A DNA stretch of 8,202 bases from a bacterium (GTDB lineage Bacteria; Patescibacteriota; Minisyncoccia; Phycocordibacterales; PALSA-1337), in NCBI GenBank assembly GCA_030698965.1, contig JAUYLM010000083.1, positions 1 through 8,202 of the forward strand, given 5' to 3'. Below, in pieces: positions 1 to 5,882 of this stretch. Under the pieces are notes generated by a model. It was given only the letters and a program-made list of their open reading frames with translations. It was not told where the DNA came from and ran no database searches. A program made the position numbers and the translations under genes. Numbering within the stretch: position 1 is the stretch's first letter; each line of letters opens with the position of its first letter.

Positions 1-1
1 A

Positions 2-586
2 AATGACCGGCACTCTGGCCTTTTCGGAGGACTGATCCCAAATCCAGCCCTTGAACTTTCAAAACTATTGTCAAAAATTAAAATAAATAATGACATAACC
101 TTCGGAGGATTACGCCAAACGATAGAAGTTTCCGGTCTAAATTCCGGCTACACTGGACTGGGGTTTAAAAATATTATTCCCGGAAAAGCGGAAGCCCGTC
201 TCAATATACGTACCGTTCAGCCCCAAATTTCAAAACATGTAATGAAGGAAGTGGAAGAATTCATCAAGCGCGAGACTCCATCTTATATGAAGCTTGCGAT
301 TGAATCGGAGGTGCATGGCAATCCTATTTTCCTGAGCACTGAACATGCGGAAATTGAATCAATCAGAAAACTTTTATCAGAAATACATGAAAAAGAAGTC
401 ATTCACCAGCATGTCGGAGGAAGCATCCCTGTCGTAGCTGATTTTAAGGCTGTTCTAAACAAACCAATGGCTTTGGTTCCGTTATGCAATGAAGACTGCA
501 ATATGCACGGGGTGGATGAAAATTTTTCAGAGTATTACATGAAAAAAGCACTGGAATTTACAGGAGCTTTCTGGAAAAAAGGCTGA
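2..586 (+). CDS. M20 family metallopeptidase (CNDP/dipeptidase-like), 3' part only
   Basis: The 5' end lies before the window; the frame is open from base 2 and gives the last 194 residues, ending in TGA. A TTG at 68 opens a shorter ORF, but family motifs begin upstream of it, so it is not the start. M20 enzymes are metal-dependent aminoacylases or dipeptidases, normally cytoplasmic and dimeric. The first visible residues, NDRHSGLFGG, match the (D)LHSG.(F/Y)GG motif at the start of the dimerisation domain, including the His that reaches the partner active site. About residues 50-115 are the rest of that lid domain (GFKNIIPGKAEARLNIR is typical). The C-terminal catalytic part has VGGSIPV and then a His in NMHGVDE, at the position of the last metal ligand (H..NE in relatives). 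The Arg often found before EGGSIP is His here. The N-terminal metal-binding half cannot be seen, so substrate specificity is unknown. The GH3 gene follows 19 nt downstream. Confidence 0.87.
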   Translation, partial: NDRHSGLFGGLIPNPALELSKLLSKIKINNDITFGGLRQTIEVSGLNSGYTGLGFKNIIPGKAEARLNIRTVQPQISKHVMKEVEEFIKRETPSYMKLAIESEVHGNPIFLSTEHAEIESIRKLLSEIHEKEVIHQHVGGSIPVVADFKAVLNKPMALVPLCNEDCNMHGVDENFSEYYMKKALEFTGAFWKKG

Positions 587-590
587 AAAA

Positions 591-599
591 TGCTATCAT
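591..599 (+). promoter_or_regulatory. Extended -10 promoter element for the GH3 gene
   Basis: TGCTATCAT is a TGn extended -10 followed by TATCAT (5 of 6 to TATAAT). It begins 5 nt after the M20 stop codon. Only 6 nt separate it from the ATG at 606, so transcription starting about 7 nt past the box would begin at or next to the start codon and give a leaderless mRNA. No good -35 box is seen at 16-18 nt spacing, which an extended -10 can tolerate. Inferred from sequence alone. Confidence 0.5.
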
Positions 600-605
600 A
601 ACCAA

Positions 606-1718
606 ATGAAAAAAATATACTTTGGAGTTGCTGTATTGGCCATATTGGCGGTTGTTTCTTATATGTCTTTTACTGAGAAGGGTGTAATCATAAAAACGGA
701 AGAAAAAGCTCCTAAAATAGATATTGTCGCAGAAAAAGTATCCAGGATGACCCTAGACGAAAAGATAGGACAAATGATGATCATTGGCTTTGAAACACCG
801 CACATCGACAGTCATATAAAAGACATGATTCAGAACTACCATGTAGGCGGAGTAAATTTGCTTAAAAGAAATGTTAGAAGCAAAAATCAGATGCTGGAGC
901 TCACTCAAGGACTGAGAGATACTGCATCTTCTTCAACAGATATACCCTTTATGATCGCCGTTGACCAGGAAGGCGGAAATGTAAACCGCTTTGATTTCCT
1001 TAAAAATAAAGAGGCACAAATAAATCTACCAAGCGGCGCCCAGGCATACGAAGAGTCCCTGAAAAGAGGTCGGGAGTTGAAGGAGATTGGAATTACAGTC
1101 AACTTTGGACCTGTGGCTGATTATGTAACAAATAAAAAATCTTATCTCTTCAACAGAACTTTTGGCGTGCCAGCAGAAGACATCTCATCCCTGGCAAGTT
1201 CAATGCTCAGAGGCTACGAAGATGCAGGTATTCAAGGAACACTGAAGCATTTTCCAGGATACGGAAACATACTCAACGATCCGCATAAGGCGAGCGCCGG
1301 ATTTGACGATGTACAACTGTATGAAAAAAGTCTTCAGCCTTTCAAGGATATACTTTCAGAAGAAAGAGACCGTGCCGTTATGACTGCTCACATAGTAATT
1401 CCTCAAATAGATTCAAAACCAGCCACTCTATCTTCCCGCTTTCTAAAAGACATATTAAGAGAAGAATGGAAGTTTGAAGGTGTTATTATTACAGATGATT
1501 TAGAGATGGTTTCAGTAGGCAAGGTATCGGTACCCGAGCTAGCAGTAGAAGCTGTTCTGGCTGGAAATGACATGGTAATAAGCACTTATACTTCCAACCT
1601 CCATCCCAAAATCCACGACGCCATTAAAAAAGCAGTGGTAGAAGGAATTGTTTCTGAAAAAGATATAGATAAAAGCGTAGAAAGAATATTGATATTCAAA
1701 AAATATAATCCCAGATAA
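606..1718 (+). CDS. nagZ: Membrane-anchored GH3 beta-N-acetylhexosaminidase (NagZ-like)
   Basis: This 370-residue glycoside hydrolase family 3 protein is predicted to remove N-acetylglucosamine from peptidoglycan fragments. Residues 4-22 form a hydrophobic N-terminal segment after two Lys, without a lipobox Cys, so the enzyme is probably anchored in or exported across the membrane, unlike cytoplasmic E. coli NagZ. The single (beta/alpha)8 domain shows MTLDEKIGQMMIIGF (48-62), VDQEGG (119-124), NFGPVADY (166-173), NRTFG (183-187), KHFPG (214-218), the D-x-H catalytic dyad as D225-P-H227, and TDDLEM (296-301), with D297 as the likely nucleophile. The D-x-H dyad is diagnostic for NagZ-type members of GH3. 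Departures are EGGNVNR for the common EGGRVQR and PGYGN for PGHGD. No C-terminal domain is present. The ATG lacks a Shine-Dalgarno sequence but has its own -10 box 6 nt upstream. The gene ends in TAA and converges on the tRNA-Gly gene 42 nt away. Confidence 0.9.
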   Translation: MKKIYFGVAVLAILAVVSYMSFTEKGVIIKTEEKAPKIDIVAEKVSRMTLDEKIGQMMIIGFETPHIDSHIKDMIQNYHVGGVNLLKRNVRSKNQMLELTQGLRDTASSSTDIPFMIAVDQEGGNVNRFDFLKNKEAQINLPSGAQAYEESLKRGRELKEIGITVNFGPVADYVTNKKSYLFNRTFGVPAEDISSLASSMLRGYEDAGIQGTLKHFPGYGNILNDPHKASAGFDDVQLYEKSLQPFKDILSEERDRAVMTAHIVIPQIDSKPATLSSRFLKDILREEWKFEGVIITDDLEMVSVGKVSVPELAVEAVLAGNDMVISTYTSNLHPKIHDAIKKAVVEGIVSEKDIDKSVERILIFKKYNPR

Positions 1719-1760
1719 CTTCCCGGATCATTGGCATGATACACTTGAAAGTCTCCGTGT

Positions 1761-1830
1761 GCGGGTAGCGAGAATCGAACTCGCGTCTCAACCTTGGGAA
1801 GGTCGCATTATGCCACTAAACCATACCCGC
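1761..1830 (-). tRNA. trnG: tRNA-Gly, anticodon CCC
   Basis: The minus strand folds as a 70-nt cloverleaf. The acceptor stem GCGGGTA/TACCCGC has seven pairs. The D arm is GTTT/TAAT, with a G-T wobble, two T-A pairs and one T-T mismatch. The anticodon stem is CGACC/GGTTG with loop TTCCCAA (anticodon CCC), and the T arm is GCGAG-TTCGATT-CTCGC. CCC reads GGG codons; GCGGG-type acceptors are typical of tRNA-Gly. CCA is not encoded: the bases after the stem are A then CAC, so the discriminator is A and CCA must be added by the nucleotidyltransferase. E. coli tRNA-Gly has U at this position. The first 43 nt of the tRNA are also the 3' end of the FtsB-like reading frame on the same strand, and the two are probably co-transcribed. 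No separate tRNA promoter or clear terminator is visible. Confidence 0.96.
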
Positions 1831-2201
1831 ATTTTTTGCCAGAAACTGGATGGCGCGATCTGGGTTGTTGTGGATGCTGTCGAGTTTTTCACATCTTCAT
1901 TATCCACTATGACCGCCACCATTTCCCCTTCTTTGACCACGCGGAACTTGCTCCTTATTTCGGCTTCGATCCCCTTGTCAGTCTTCAGATAGTCAACCGA
2001 CTGGGCAAGTGCCGCCTGCCTATCAGCCAATTCCTCCAATACATTCTGCTCTCTGGCCAGGTACTCAGCGCTAATCCTCTCCTTTTGGTACACTCCCCAT
2101 GCGGCCTTGAGAATAATTATTAGCACAATAAACAATAGAAACAAGGTGATCGGAGAATAAATGAATTTTCTATATGGCCTTTTTTTATTGAATTCAGTCA
2201 T
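1788..2201 (-). CDS. FtsB/DivIC-like septum formation initiator protein
   Basis: The 137-residue protein has the FtsB/DivIC layout. A basic cytoplasmic tail (NKKRPYRK) is followed by one membrane span at about 17-35, a coiled-coil-like stretch at about 38-72, and the conserved DKGIEAEIRSKFRVVKEGE segment (75-93), equivalent to the 'IE..AR.KLG.V..GE' region of the family. A polar Ser/Thr-rich linker and a Trp/Phe-containing C-terminus follow. The family bridges FtsL and FtsQ/DivIB in the division complex. The frame is open further upstream to 2294, but I chose the ATG at 2201: it gives the normal basic N-terminus, lies exactly 7 nt from a TATACT -10 box, and the longer version would overlap a divergent small ORF and add an unlikely second hydrophobic stretch. 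No Shine-Dalgarno sequence is visible. Oddly, the last codons (M124 onward) and the TGA lie inside the tRNA-Gly gene. FtsB and DivIC cannot be told apart from sequence alone. Confidence 0.85.
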   Translation of the reverse strand: MTEFNKKRPYRKFIYSPITLFLLFIVLIIILKAAWGVYQKERISAEYLAREQNVLEELADRQAALAQSVDYLKTDKGIEAEIRSKFRVVKEGEMVAVIVDNEDVKNSTASTTTQIAPSSFWQKMRVWFSGIMRPSQG

Positions 2202-2216
2202 CAAACATAGTATACT
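2188..2216 (+). promoter_or_regulatory. Sigma70-like promoter for the 34-codon ORF (right half of divergent pair)
   Basis: TTGAAT (2188-2193) and TATACT (2211-2216) are separated by exactly 17 bp, matching TTGACA/TATAAT at 4 and 5 of 6 positions. The ATG at 2224 starts 7 nt after the -10 box, where transcription is expected to begin, so the mRNA would be leaderless. The -35 box lies inside the start of the FtsB-like coding region on the other strand. The -10 box overlaps the minus-strand -10 box within the palindrome CATAGTATACTATG (2206-2219). Confidence 0.6.
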
Positions 2217-2238
2217 ATGGCTTATGTTATTCCACCAA
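2209..2238 (-). promoter_or_regulatory. Promoter for the FtsB-like gene (left half of divergent pair)
   Basis: On the minus strand, TATACT occupies 2214-2209 and the ATG begins at 2201, leaving 7 nt between them, so a leaderless transcript is predicted. The best -35 candidate is TTGGTG (2238-2233) with an 18-bp spacer; it matches only the TTG of TTGACA, so this half looks weaker than the + strand half. The two -10 boxes share AGTATACT. Confidence 0.5.
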
Positions 2239-2328
2239 AATACAAAGAAAGCAATGAGAATAGCCATGCTTGCAGTAGGCATATTGATAATCATCAGTAT
2301 GATTCTTGTTTATTTTCCTCTGTACTAA
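2224..2328 (+). CDS. Small single-span membrane protein, unrecognised (34 aa)
   Basis: ATG at 2224 to TAA at 2326 encodes 34 residues. The first 12 are polar and basic (MLFHQNTKKAMR). About residues 13-34 are an almost uninterrupted hydrophobic stretch (IAMLAVGILIII and on to VYFPLY), enough for one membrane helix with positive-inside topology. I do not recognise a family. It is supported as a gene by TTGAAT-17-TATACT placed 7 nt before the ATG, by basic-then-hydrophobic order, and by its exact fit in the gap between the FtsB-like start and the lepA end. It ends 23 nt before the convergent lepA stop. A different-frame ATG at 2217 opens a longer ORF that runs antisense into lepA and is not favoured. 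Neighbours suggest, but do not show, an envelope or division role. It could also be a spurious ORF: hydrophobic short ORFs arise by chance. Confidence 0.6.
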   Translation: MLFHQNTKKAMRIAMLAVGILIIISMILVYFPLY

Positions 2329-2342
2329 TCTTTTGGCTGTCT

Positions 2343-2360
2343 TTGGACTGGCTAGTCCGA
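2343..2360. other. Short inverted repeat at the lepA stop codon
   Basis: GGACT (2345-2349) and AGTCC (2354-2358) flank a GGCT loop and can be extended by one G-T and one T-A pair. It covers the lepA TAG and lies between convergent lepA and the 34-codon ORF. No T tract follows on either strand, so it is at best a weak or non-canonical transcript-end structure. Confidence 0.25.
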
Positions 2361-4139
2361 CCGCATCATCTTTATAAAAACATCTTGGGGGATATTCACA
2401 TTTCCCCTTCCAAGCGCTTCCATCTTCTTCTTTCCTTTTTTCTGTTTCTCTCTCAGCTTCATTTTTCTAGTAATATCTCCTCCGTACATATGCTGAGTAA
2501 CGTCTTTTTTCATTCCTGAAATAGTTTCAGAAGCGACGATGCGTCCAAGAGCTTTCGCCTGAATCTTGACAGTAAACATTTGCCTTGGGAGAATCTTATG
2601 CAGTTTTTCTACAGTTGCCTTGGCTTCTTCCTCAAGTCTCTTCCTAGAAACTATTCTGCAGAATGCCAACACAGGCTCATCTGCTACTAATATATCCATC
2701 CTTGCCACGTCTGCTTCTCTCAATTCGCCCATTTCATATGATATTGAAGCAAAACCAGAAGAAATGCTCTTAATTTCGTCAAAAAAGTTCCTCATAAGTT
2801 CGCGGAGTGGCATCATGAGTGTGACTGATGTCCTATTTTCTCCAAAATTCTCTGTGGCCGATACTTCCCCCTCATGATCAAAAAGAGATTGCATAATAAC
2901 GCCGAGATACTGGGGAGGGGTGATGATTTTCATCTTCACCAAAGGTTCGAGAACCCTCTTGACCTCATGATCCTCTGGAAAAAGTGCTGGCGAGTAGACA
3001 ACGGTTGTCTTGCCGTTTTTAAGTTCGACATGATAAGTAATGCTGGGTATGGTTACTACCAAGTTCAAATTAAATTCCCTCCTCAGCCGTTCAGTGATGA
3101 TCTCCAAGTGAAGCATTCCCAGAAATCCGCAGCGGAATCCCCTACCGAGGGTTCCTGACGATTCTTCTTCGTGGGTAAACGAGGAATCTGAAAGGCGCAG
3201 TCTGCTGAGAGCCTGCTTCAAGGAAGTGAAGTCATCTTGGCTTTCCGGATATATTGACGCCCACACCACGGGACTTGGGCTCATATAGCCATGCAAAGGC
3301 GGTTCAGTATTTTTTATGGAAGCCACAGTGTCCCCCACAGAAGCAATACCGGGCTGTTTGATGCCTGTAACTATATACCCGATTTCCCCCGCGCTCAGGC
3401 TGTCCGTAGGGGTATCATCCGGCGCGAAAATACCGACTTCCAGAGACTGGAATTTTTCATCGGAAACTTTGAATAGCAGTTGATCGTGTCTTTTTACACT
3501 ACCGCTCATTACCCTGACATACACAATGACTCCCTTGTGGGTTGAGTATTGGAAATCAAAAACCAAGGAGGAAAATTCTTTCGATGAAGTTTCTGATTTA
3601 GGTGCTGGAACTCTGTTTATAATTTCATCTAGGAGATCGGTAACTCCTTCACCCGTTTTTCCAGAAACTTTCAACACATCCCCTTCTTCACAGCCAAGCA
3701 ATTCACAGACCTCTCTGATAACTTCTGGAATTCTTGCCAAAGGAGAATCTATCTTGGAGACAACAGGGATAATGGCGAGGCCCGATTCTCTAGCCATATT
3801 CAGAGTAGTAAGAGTCTGTGCTTGTACCCCCTGCGTAGCGTCTACAAGGAGAATAGAGCCTTCTACGGCCTTTAAGGCCCGTGATACCTCGTAGGAGAAA
3901 TCAATGTGCCCTGGAGTATCTATCAGGTTAAAAACGTAGTCTTTCCACTTCATCCTGACTGGCTGCATTTTTATCGTAATGCCTCTTTCACGCTCTAGTT
4001 CCATGCTGTCTAAGACTTGATCCTGCATCTTTCGCTTATCAATAGTATTTGTTAATTCCAACATTCTATCAGCCAAGGTTGATTTGCCGTGGTCCACATG
4101 CGCCATTATTGAGAAGTTTCTAATCTTATTTTGATCCAT
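2352..4139 (-). CDS. lepA: Elongation factor 4 (LepA), ribosomal GTPase
   Basis: The 595-residue protein has the full LepA length and order: GTPase domain (about 1-185), beta-barrel domain II (about 186-275), domains III and V, and the LepA-specific C-terminal domain, ending in the hallmark YGGDITRK segment and a GNVNIPQDVF motif. It binds the 70S ribosome and acts on stalled or mistranslocated complexes or in 30S assembly. Visible motifs are G1 AHVDHGKST (13-21), switch I RGITIK (52-57, T55) and G3 DTPGH (74-78, catalytic H78). G4 is SKID (128-131) where NKID is normal, and G5 is SGK (159-161) where SAK is normal; Ser128 is codon TCC. ATG at 4139 gives the standard LepA N-terminus (DQNKIRNFSIMAHVDHGKS). 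It has no Shine-Dalgarno sequence. It lies 46 nt downstream of murJ and has a TATACT box 9 nt before the start, so it may be transcribed both from the operon and from its own promoter. Confidence 0.98.
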   Translation of the reverse strand: MDQNKIRNFSIMAHVDHGKSTLADRMLELTNTIDKRKMQDQVLDSMELERERGITIKMQPVRMKWKDYVFNLIDTPGHIDFSYEVSRALKAVEGSILLVDATQGVQAQTLTTLNMARESGLAIIPVVSKIDSPLARIPEVIREVCELLGCEEGDVLKVSGKTGEGVTDLLDEIINRVPAPKSETSSKEFSSLVFDFQYSTHKGVIVYVRVMSGSVKRHDQLLFKVSDEKFQSLEVGIFAPDDTPTDSLSAGEIGYIVTGIKQPGIASVGDTVASIKNTEPPLHGYMSPSPVVWASIYPESQDDFTSLKQALSRLRLSDSSFTHEEESSGTLGRGFRCGFLGMLHLEIITERLRREFNLNLVVTIPSITYHVELKNGKTTVVYSPALFPEDHEVKRVLEPLVKMKIITPPQYLGVIMQSLFDHEGEVSATENFGENRTSVTLMMPLRELMRNFFDEIKSISSGFASISYEMGELREADVARMDILVADEPVLAFCRIVSRKRLEEEAKATVEKLHKILPRQMFTVKIQAKALGRIVASETISGMKKDVTQHMYGGDITRKMKLREKQKKGKKKMEALGRGNVNIPQDVFIKMMRSD

Positions 4140-4148
4140 ATAGGTATG

Positions 4149-4154
4149 AGTATA
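4149..4154 (-). promoter_or_regulatory. -10 box upstream of lepA
   Basis: TATACT on the minus strand, inside the 8-bp palindrome AGTATACT (4149-4156), the same core as in the divergent promoter at 2209-2216. Nine nt separate it from the lepA ATG, predicting a leader of about 0-3 nt. No convincing -35 box is seen upstream, so the site is tentative. Confidence 0.4.
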
Positions 4155-4185
4155 CTAGCAGAAATACCGAGGAGTAGGAAGCTCC

Positions 4186-5865
4186 TTATAAACCCTCCTG
4201 ATCCGGAAGAATCACCTTAGCCTTCCATATCTTATGATGGAGCGTTGTCCATACTTCCTTCAATTCCCTATTCTTAAGCAGAACCAGAACCGCTATCAGG
4301 GAGACGATCCCAACTATTCCGGCAAAAAATCCCTGAAGAAAAACCCCCCATGCTTTTTCAAGTGAAAAGAAGATATTAAAAAAACGAAGAAAAACGAAAG
4401 TCACATATCCCATGATGACCGAAGCCGCGAAGCTATGGAAAAGCGCAGAGAGAACCGGCCTGGTGAAACCCGGATAATCCCTTCCGAACATGTGCCAGTG
4501 CAAATAGGTATTGATCAAGACTCCGATAGAGTAAGCCAGCGGCAGGACTAGTACACTCGTGCCTGGCTGTCCTGAGACTTTCAGGAGATCCTCAAGAAAA
4601 TATCTGAAGACAGGAAAAGCGAAGAAAGCTTTCGTAAAGACGTACCCTAGAACCGCGATCATAGCAGAGGAGATTATATTTACGATAAGAGGCTTGGCGG
4701 TCTTGCCTTCAGCATAATACGCCCGGATGAATAGAAGGACTAGGCATTGCCCGGTTACCGATACAATAAAGAGAGCGAGAACGGCTGCCGTCAGCTTAGT
4801 ATCCGCCCAATCAAAATTTCCAGCTCCATATACCGTTCTCACTATTTGCGCGCGGAGAACGATGAAAAGCACGGTAATAGGAATTGACCAGAAAATAATG
4901 TGCCTGGCAGACTCTATTACTTTTTCCAGAAACCCGCTTCGTCTGCCTTCCACAAAGAATCTGGAGAGAGTTGGGAAGATTGCGGATGAATAGCTGACTC
5001 CTACAATGGAAAGCGGTACTGACTGAAGGTTGAGAGCCAGGGTGAAAATAGAGATTGAACCGCCGCTCATGAGAGATGCCAGCGCAATGAGAAAAAATGA
5101 CGCGAGATGATTTGAAGACAAGGTCAGTGTGCGAGGGAGCGATATCAAAACAACTCTTCTTATGGATGCCCAGTCGATATTCACACTGAAACCTGGAAAT
5201 ACGCCCTTACCTAGAATAAAAGGTATCTGTATGGCCATGTGAAGAAAAGAACCCCCTATTACTCCCCACATAAGTCCGTTGAGGCCCAGTTTCGGATATA
5301 GAAACACGATACCCATTATTATGCCCATATTGTAGACGAGAGGACTCAGGGCGTAAACCAGGAATCTTTTGTGCATCTGAGTGATACTGGAGAAAAAATT
5401 GGAAATACCTAGGAGAATAGGGGACAAAAGAAGTATCCTAGTTGCAGTTATGAGATCGGGAAGGAGGGGATCGTTCACAAAACCGGGAAGAAGAATCCCT
5501 AGGAGATAAGGAGCGTATATGTAGGCGACGGCACTGGCAGCTACAATAGAAAAGAAAAATACGGTAAAGATGTTGCTCACAAAACGCCTGCCTTCGGCCG
5601 GGCTATGATGTATCTTATCTATGAAGAATGGCACCAGGACAGAAGCGGAGACGACTGATGCTATTGAAACAAAAATAAGATCCGGGATTCTGAAAGCTGC
5701 GTAGTATATGTCCAGAGTACTGCCTGCTCCGAAGGTATACGCGAGGAGTTTATCGCGAACAAGGGCTAGGACCTGGGAAAAGAAGGCGAAGAACGCCAGA
5801 AGATAGGCAGCCTCGTGGAGACCGGTGATCTCCCTGTTGAAAATACTGAAAAACTTCTTAACCAT
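4186..5865 (-). CDS. murJ: Lipid II flippase MurJ (MviN family)
   Basis: The 559-residue polytopic protein belongs to the MviN/MurJ branch of the MOP exporter superfamily and moves lipid-linked peptidoglycan precursor across the cytoplasmic membrane. The N-terminal segment is diagnostic: membrane span 1 (about 18-36), then LVRDKLLAYTFGAG (35-48), LDIYYAAFRIPDLIF (51-65) and a run of small residues. R37 and D52 align by context with Arg and Asp residues in the equivalent loops of E. coli MurJ. About 13-14 hydrophobic segments are visible, with a soluble basic C-terminal tail ending in DQEGL. It is somewhat longer than the roughly 510-residue E. coli protein. The ATG at 5865 lies 17 nt after the stop of the ligase-like gene, so the two are very likely one operon. 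No Shine-Dalgarno sequence is visible; a poor TATCAG box lies 5 nt upstream. The stop is TAA, and lepA follows. Confidence 0.95.
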   Translation of the reverse strand: MVKKFFSIFNREITGLHEAAYLLAFFAFFSQVLALVRDKLLAYTFGAGSTLDIYYAAFRIPDLIFVSIASVVSASVLVPFFIDKIHHSPAEGRRFVSNIFTVFFFSIVAASAVAYIYAPYLLGILLPGFVNDPLLPDLITATRILLLSPILLGISNFFSSITQMHKRFLVYALSPLVYNMGIIMGIVFLYPKLGLNGLMWGVIGGSFLHMAIQIPFILGKGVFPGFSVNIDWASIRRVVLISLPRTLTLSSNHLASFFLIALASLMSGGSISIFTLALNLQSVPLSIVGVSYSSAIFPTLSRFFVEGRRSGFLEKVIESARHIIFWSIPITVLFIVLRAQIVRTVYGAGNFDWADTKLTAAVLALFIVSVTGQCLVLLFIRAYYAEGKTAKPLIVNIISSAMIAVLGYVFTKAFFAFPVFRYFLEDLLKVSGQPGTSVLVLPLAYSIGVLINTYLHWHMFGRDYPGFTRPVLSALFHSFAASVIMGYVTFVFLRFFNIFFSLEKAWGVFLQGFFAGIVGIVSLIAVLVLLKNRELKEVWTTLHHKIWKAKVILPDQEGL

Positions 5866-5882
5866 ATTGGCTGATAGGCAAC

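Noticed and set aside
68..586. TTG at 68 as the start of the M20 gene
   Set aside because: The family motif NDRHSGLFGG is encoded upstream in the same open frame from base 2, so the gene continues off the left edge.
584..589. UGA recoding, as in some CPR lineages
   Set aside because: The M20 TGA comes at the family's usual end, and reading through adds only four codons before TAA. Other genes end in TAA or TAG at normal lengths, so the standard reading suffices.
1719..1760. Possible terminator between the GH3 gene and the tRNA (ATCAT-TGGC-ATGAT, 1727-1740)
   Set aside because: The stem is only 5 AT-rich pairs and no T tract follows on either strand.
2202..2294. 31-codon N-terminal extension of the FtsB-like protein
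   Set aside because: It would cross the palindromic promoter and the divergent small ORF, adding a second hydrophobic stretch not usual in the family. The complement of the small ORF's hydrophobic codons explains the apparent extension.
2217..2519. 100-codon + strand ORF starting at the ATG inside the palindrome
   Set aside because: Most of it is antisense to the conserved C-terminal end of lepA, and the product has no recognisable character. The ATG at 2224 in another frame fits the predicted transcription start and gives a coherent membrane protein.
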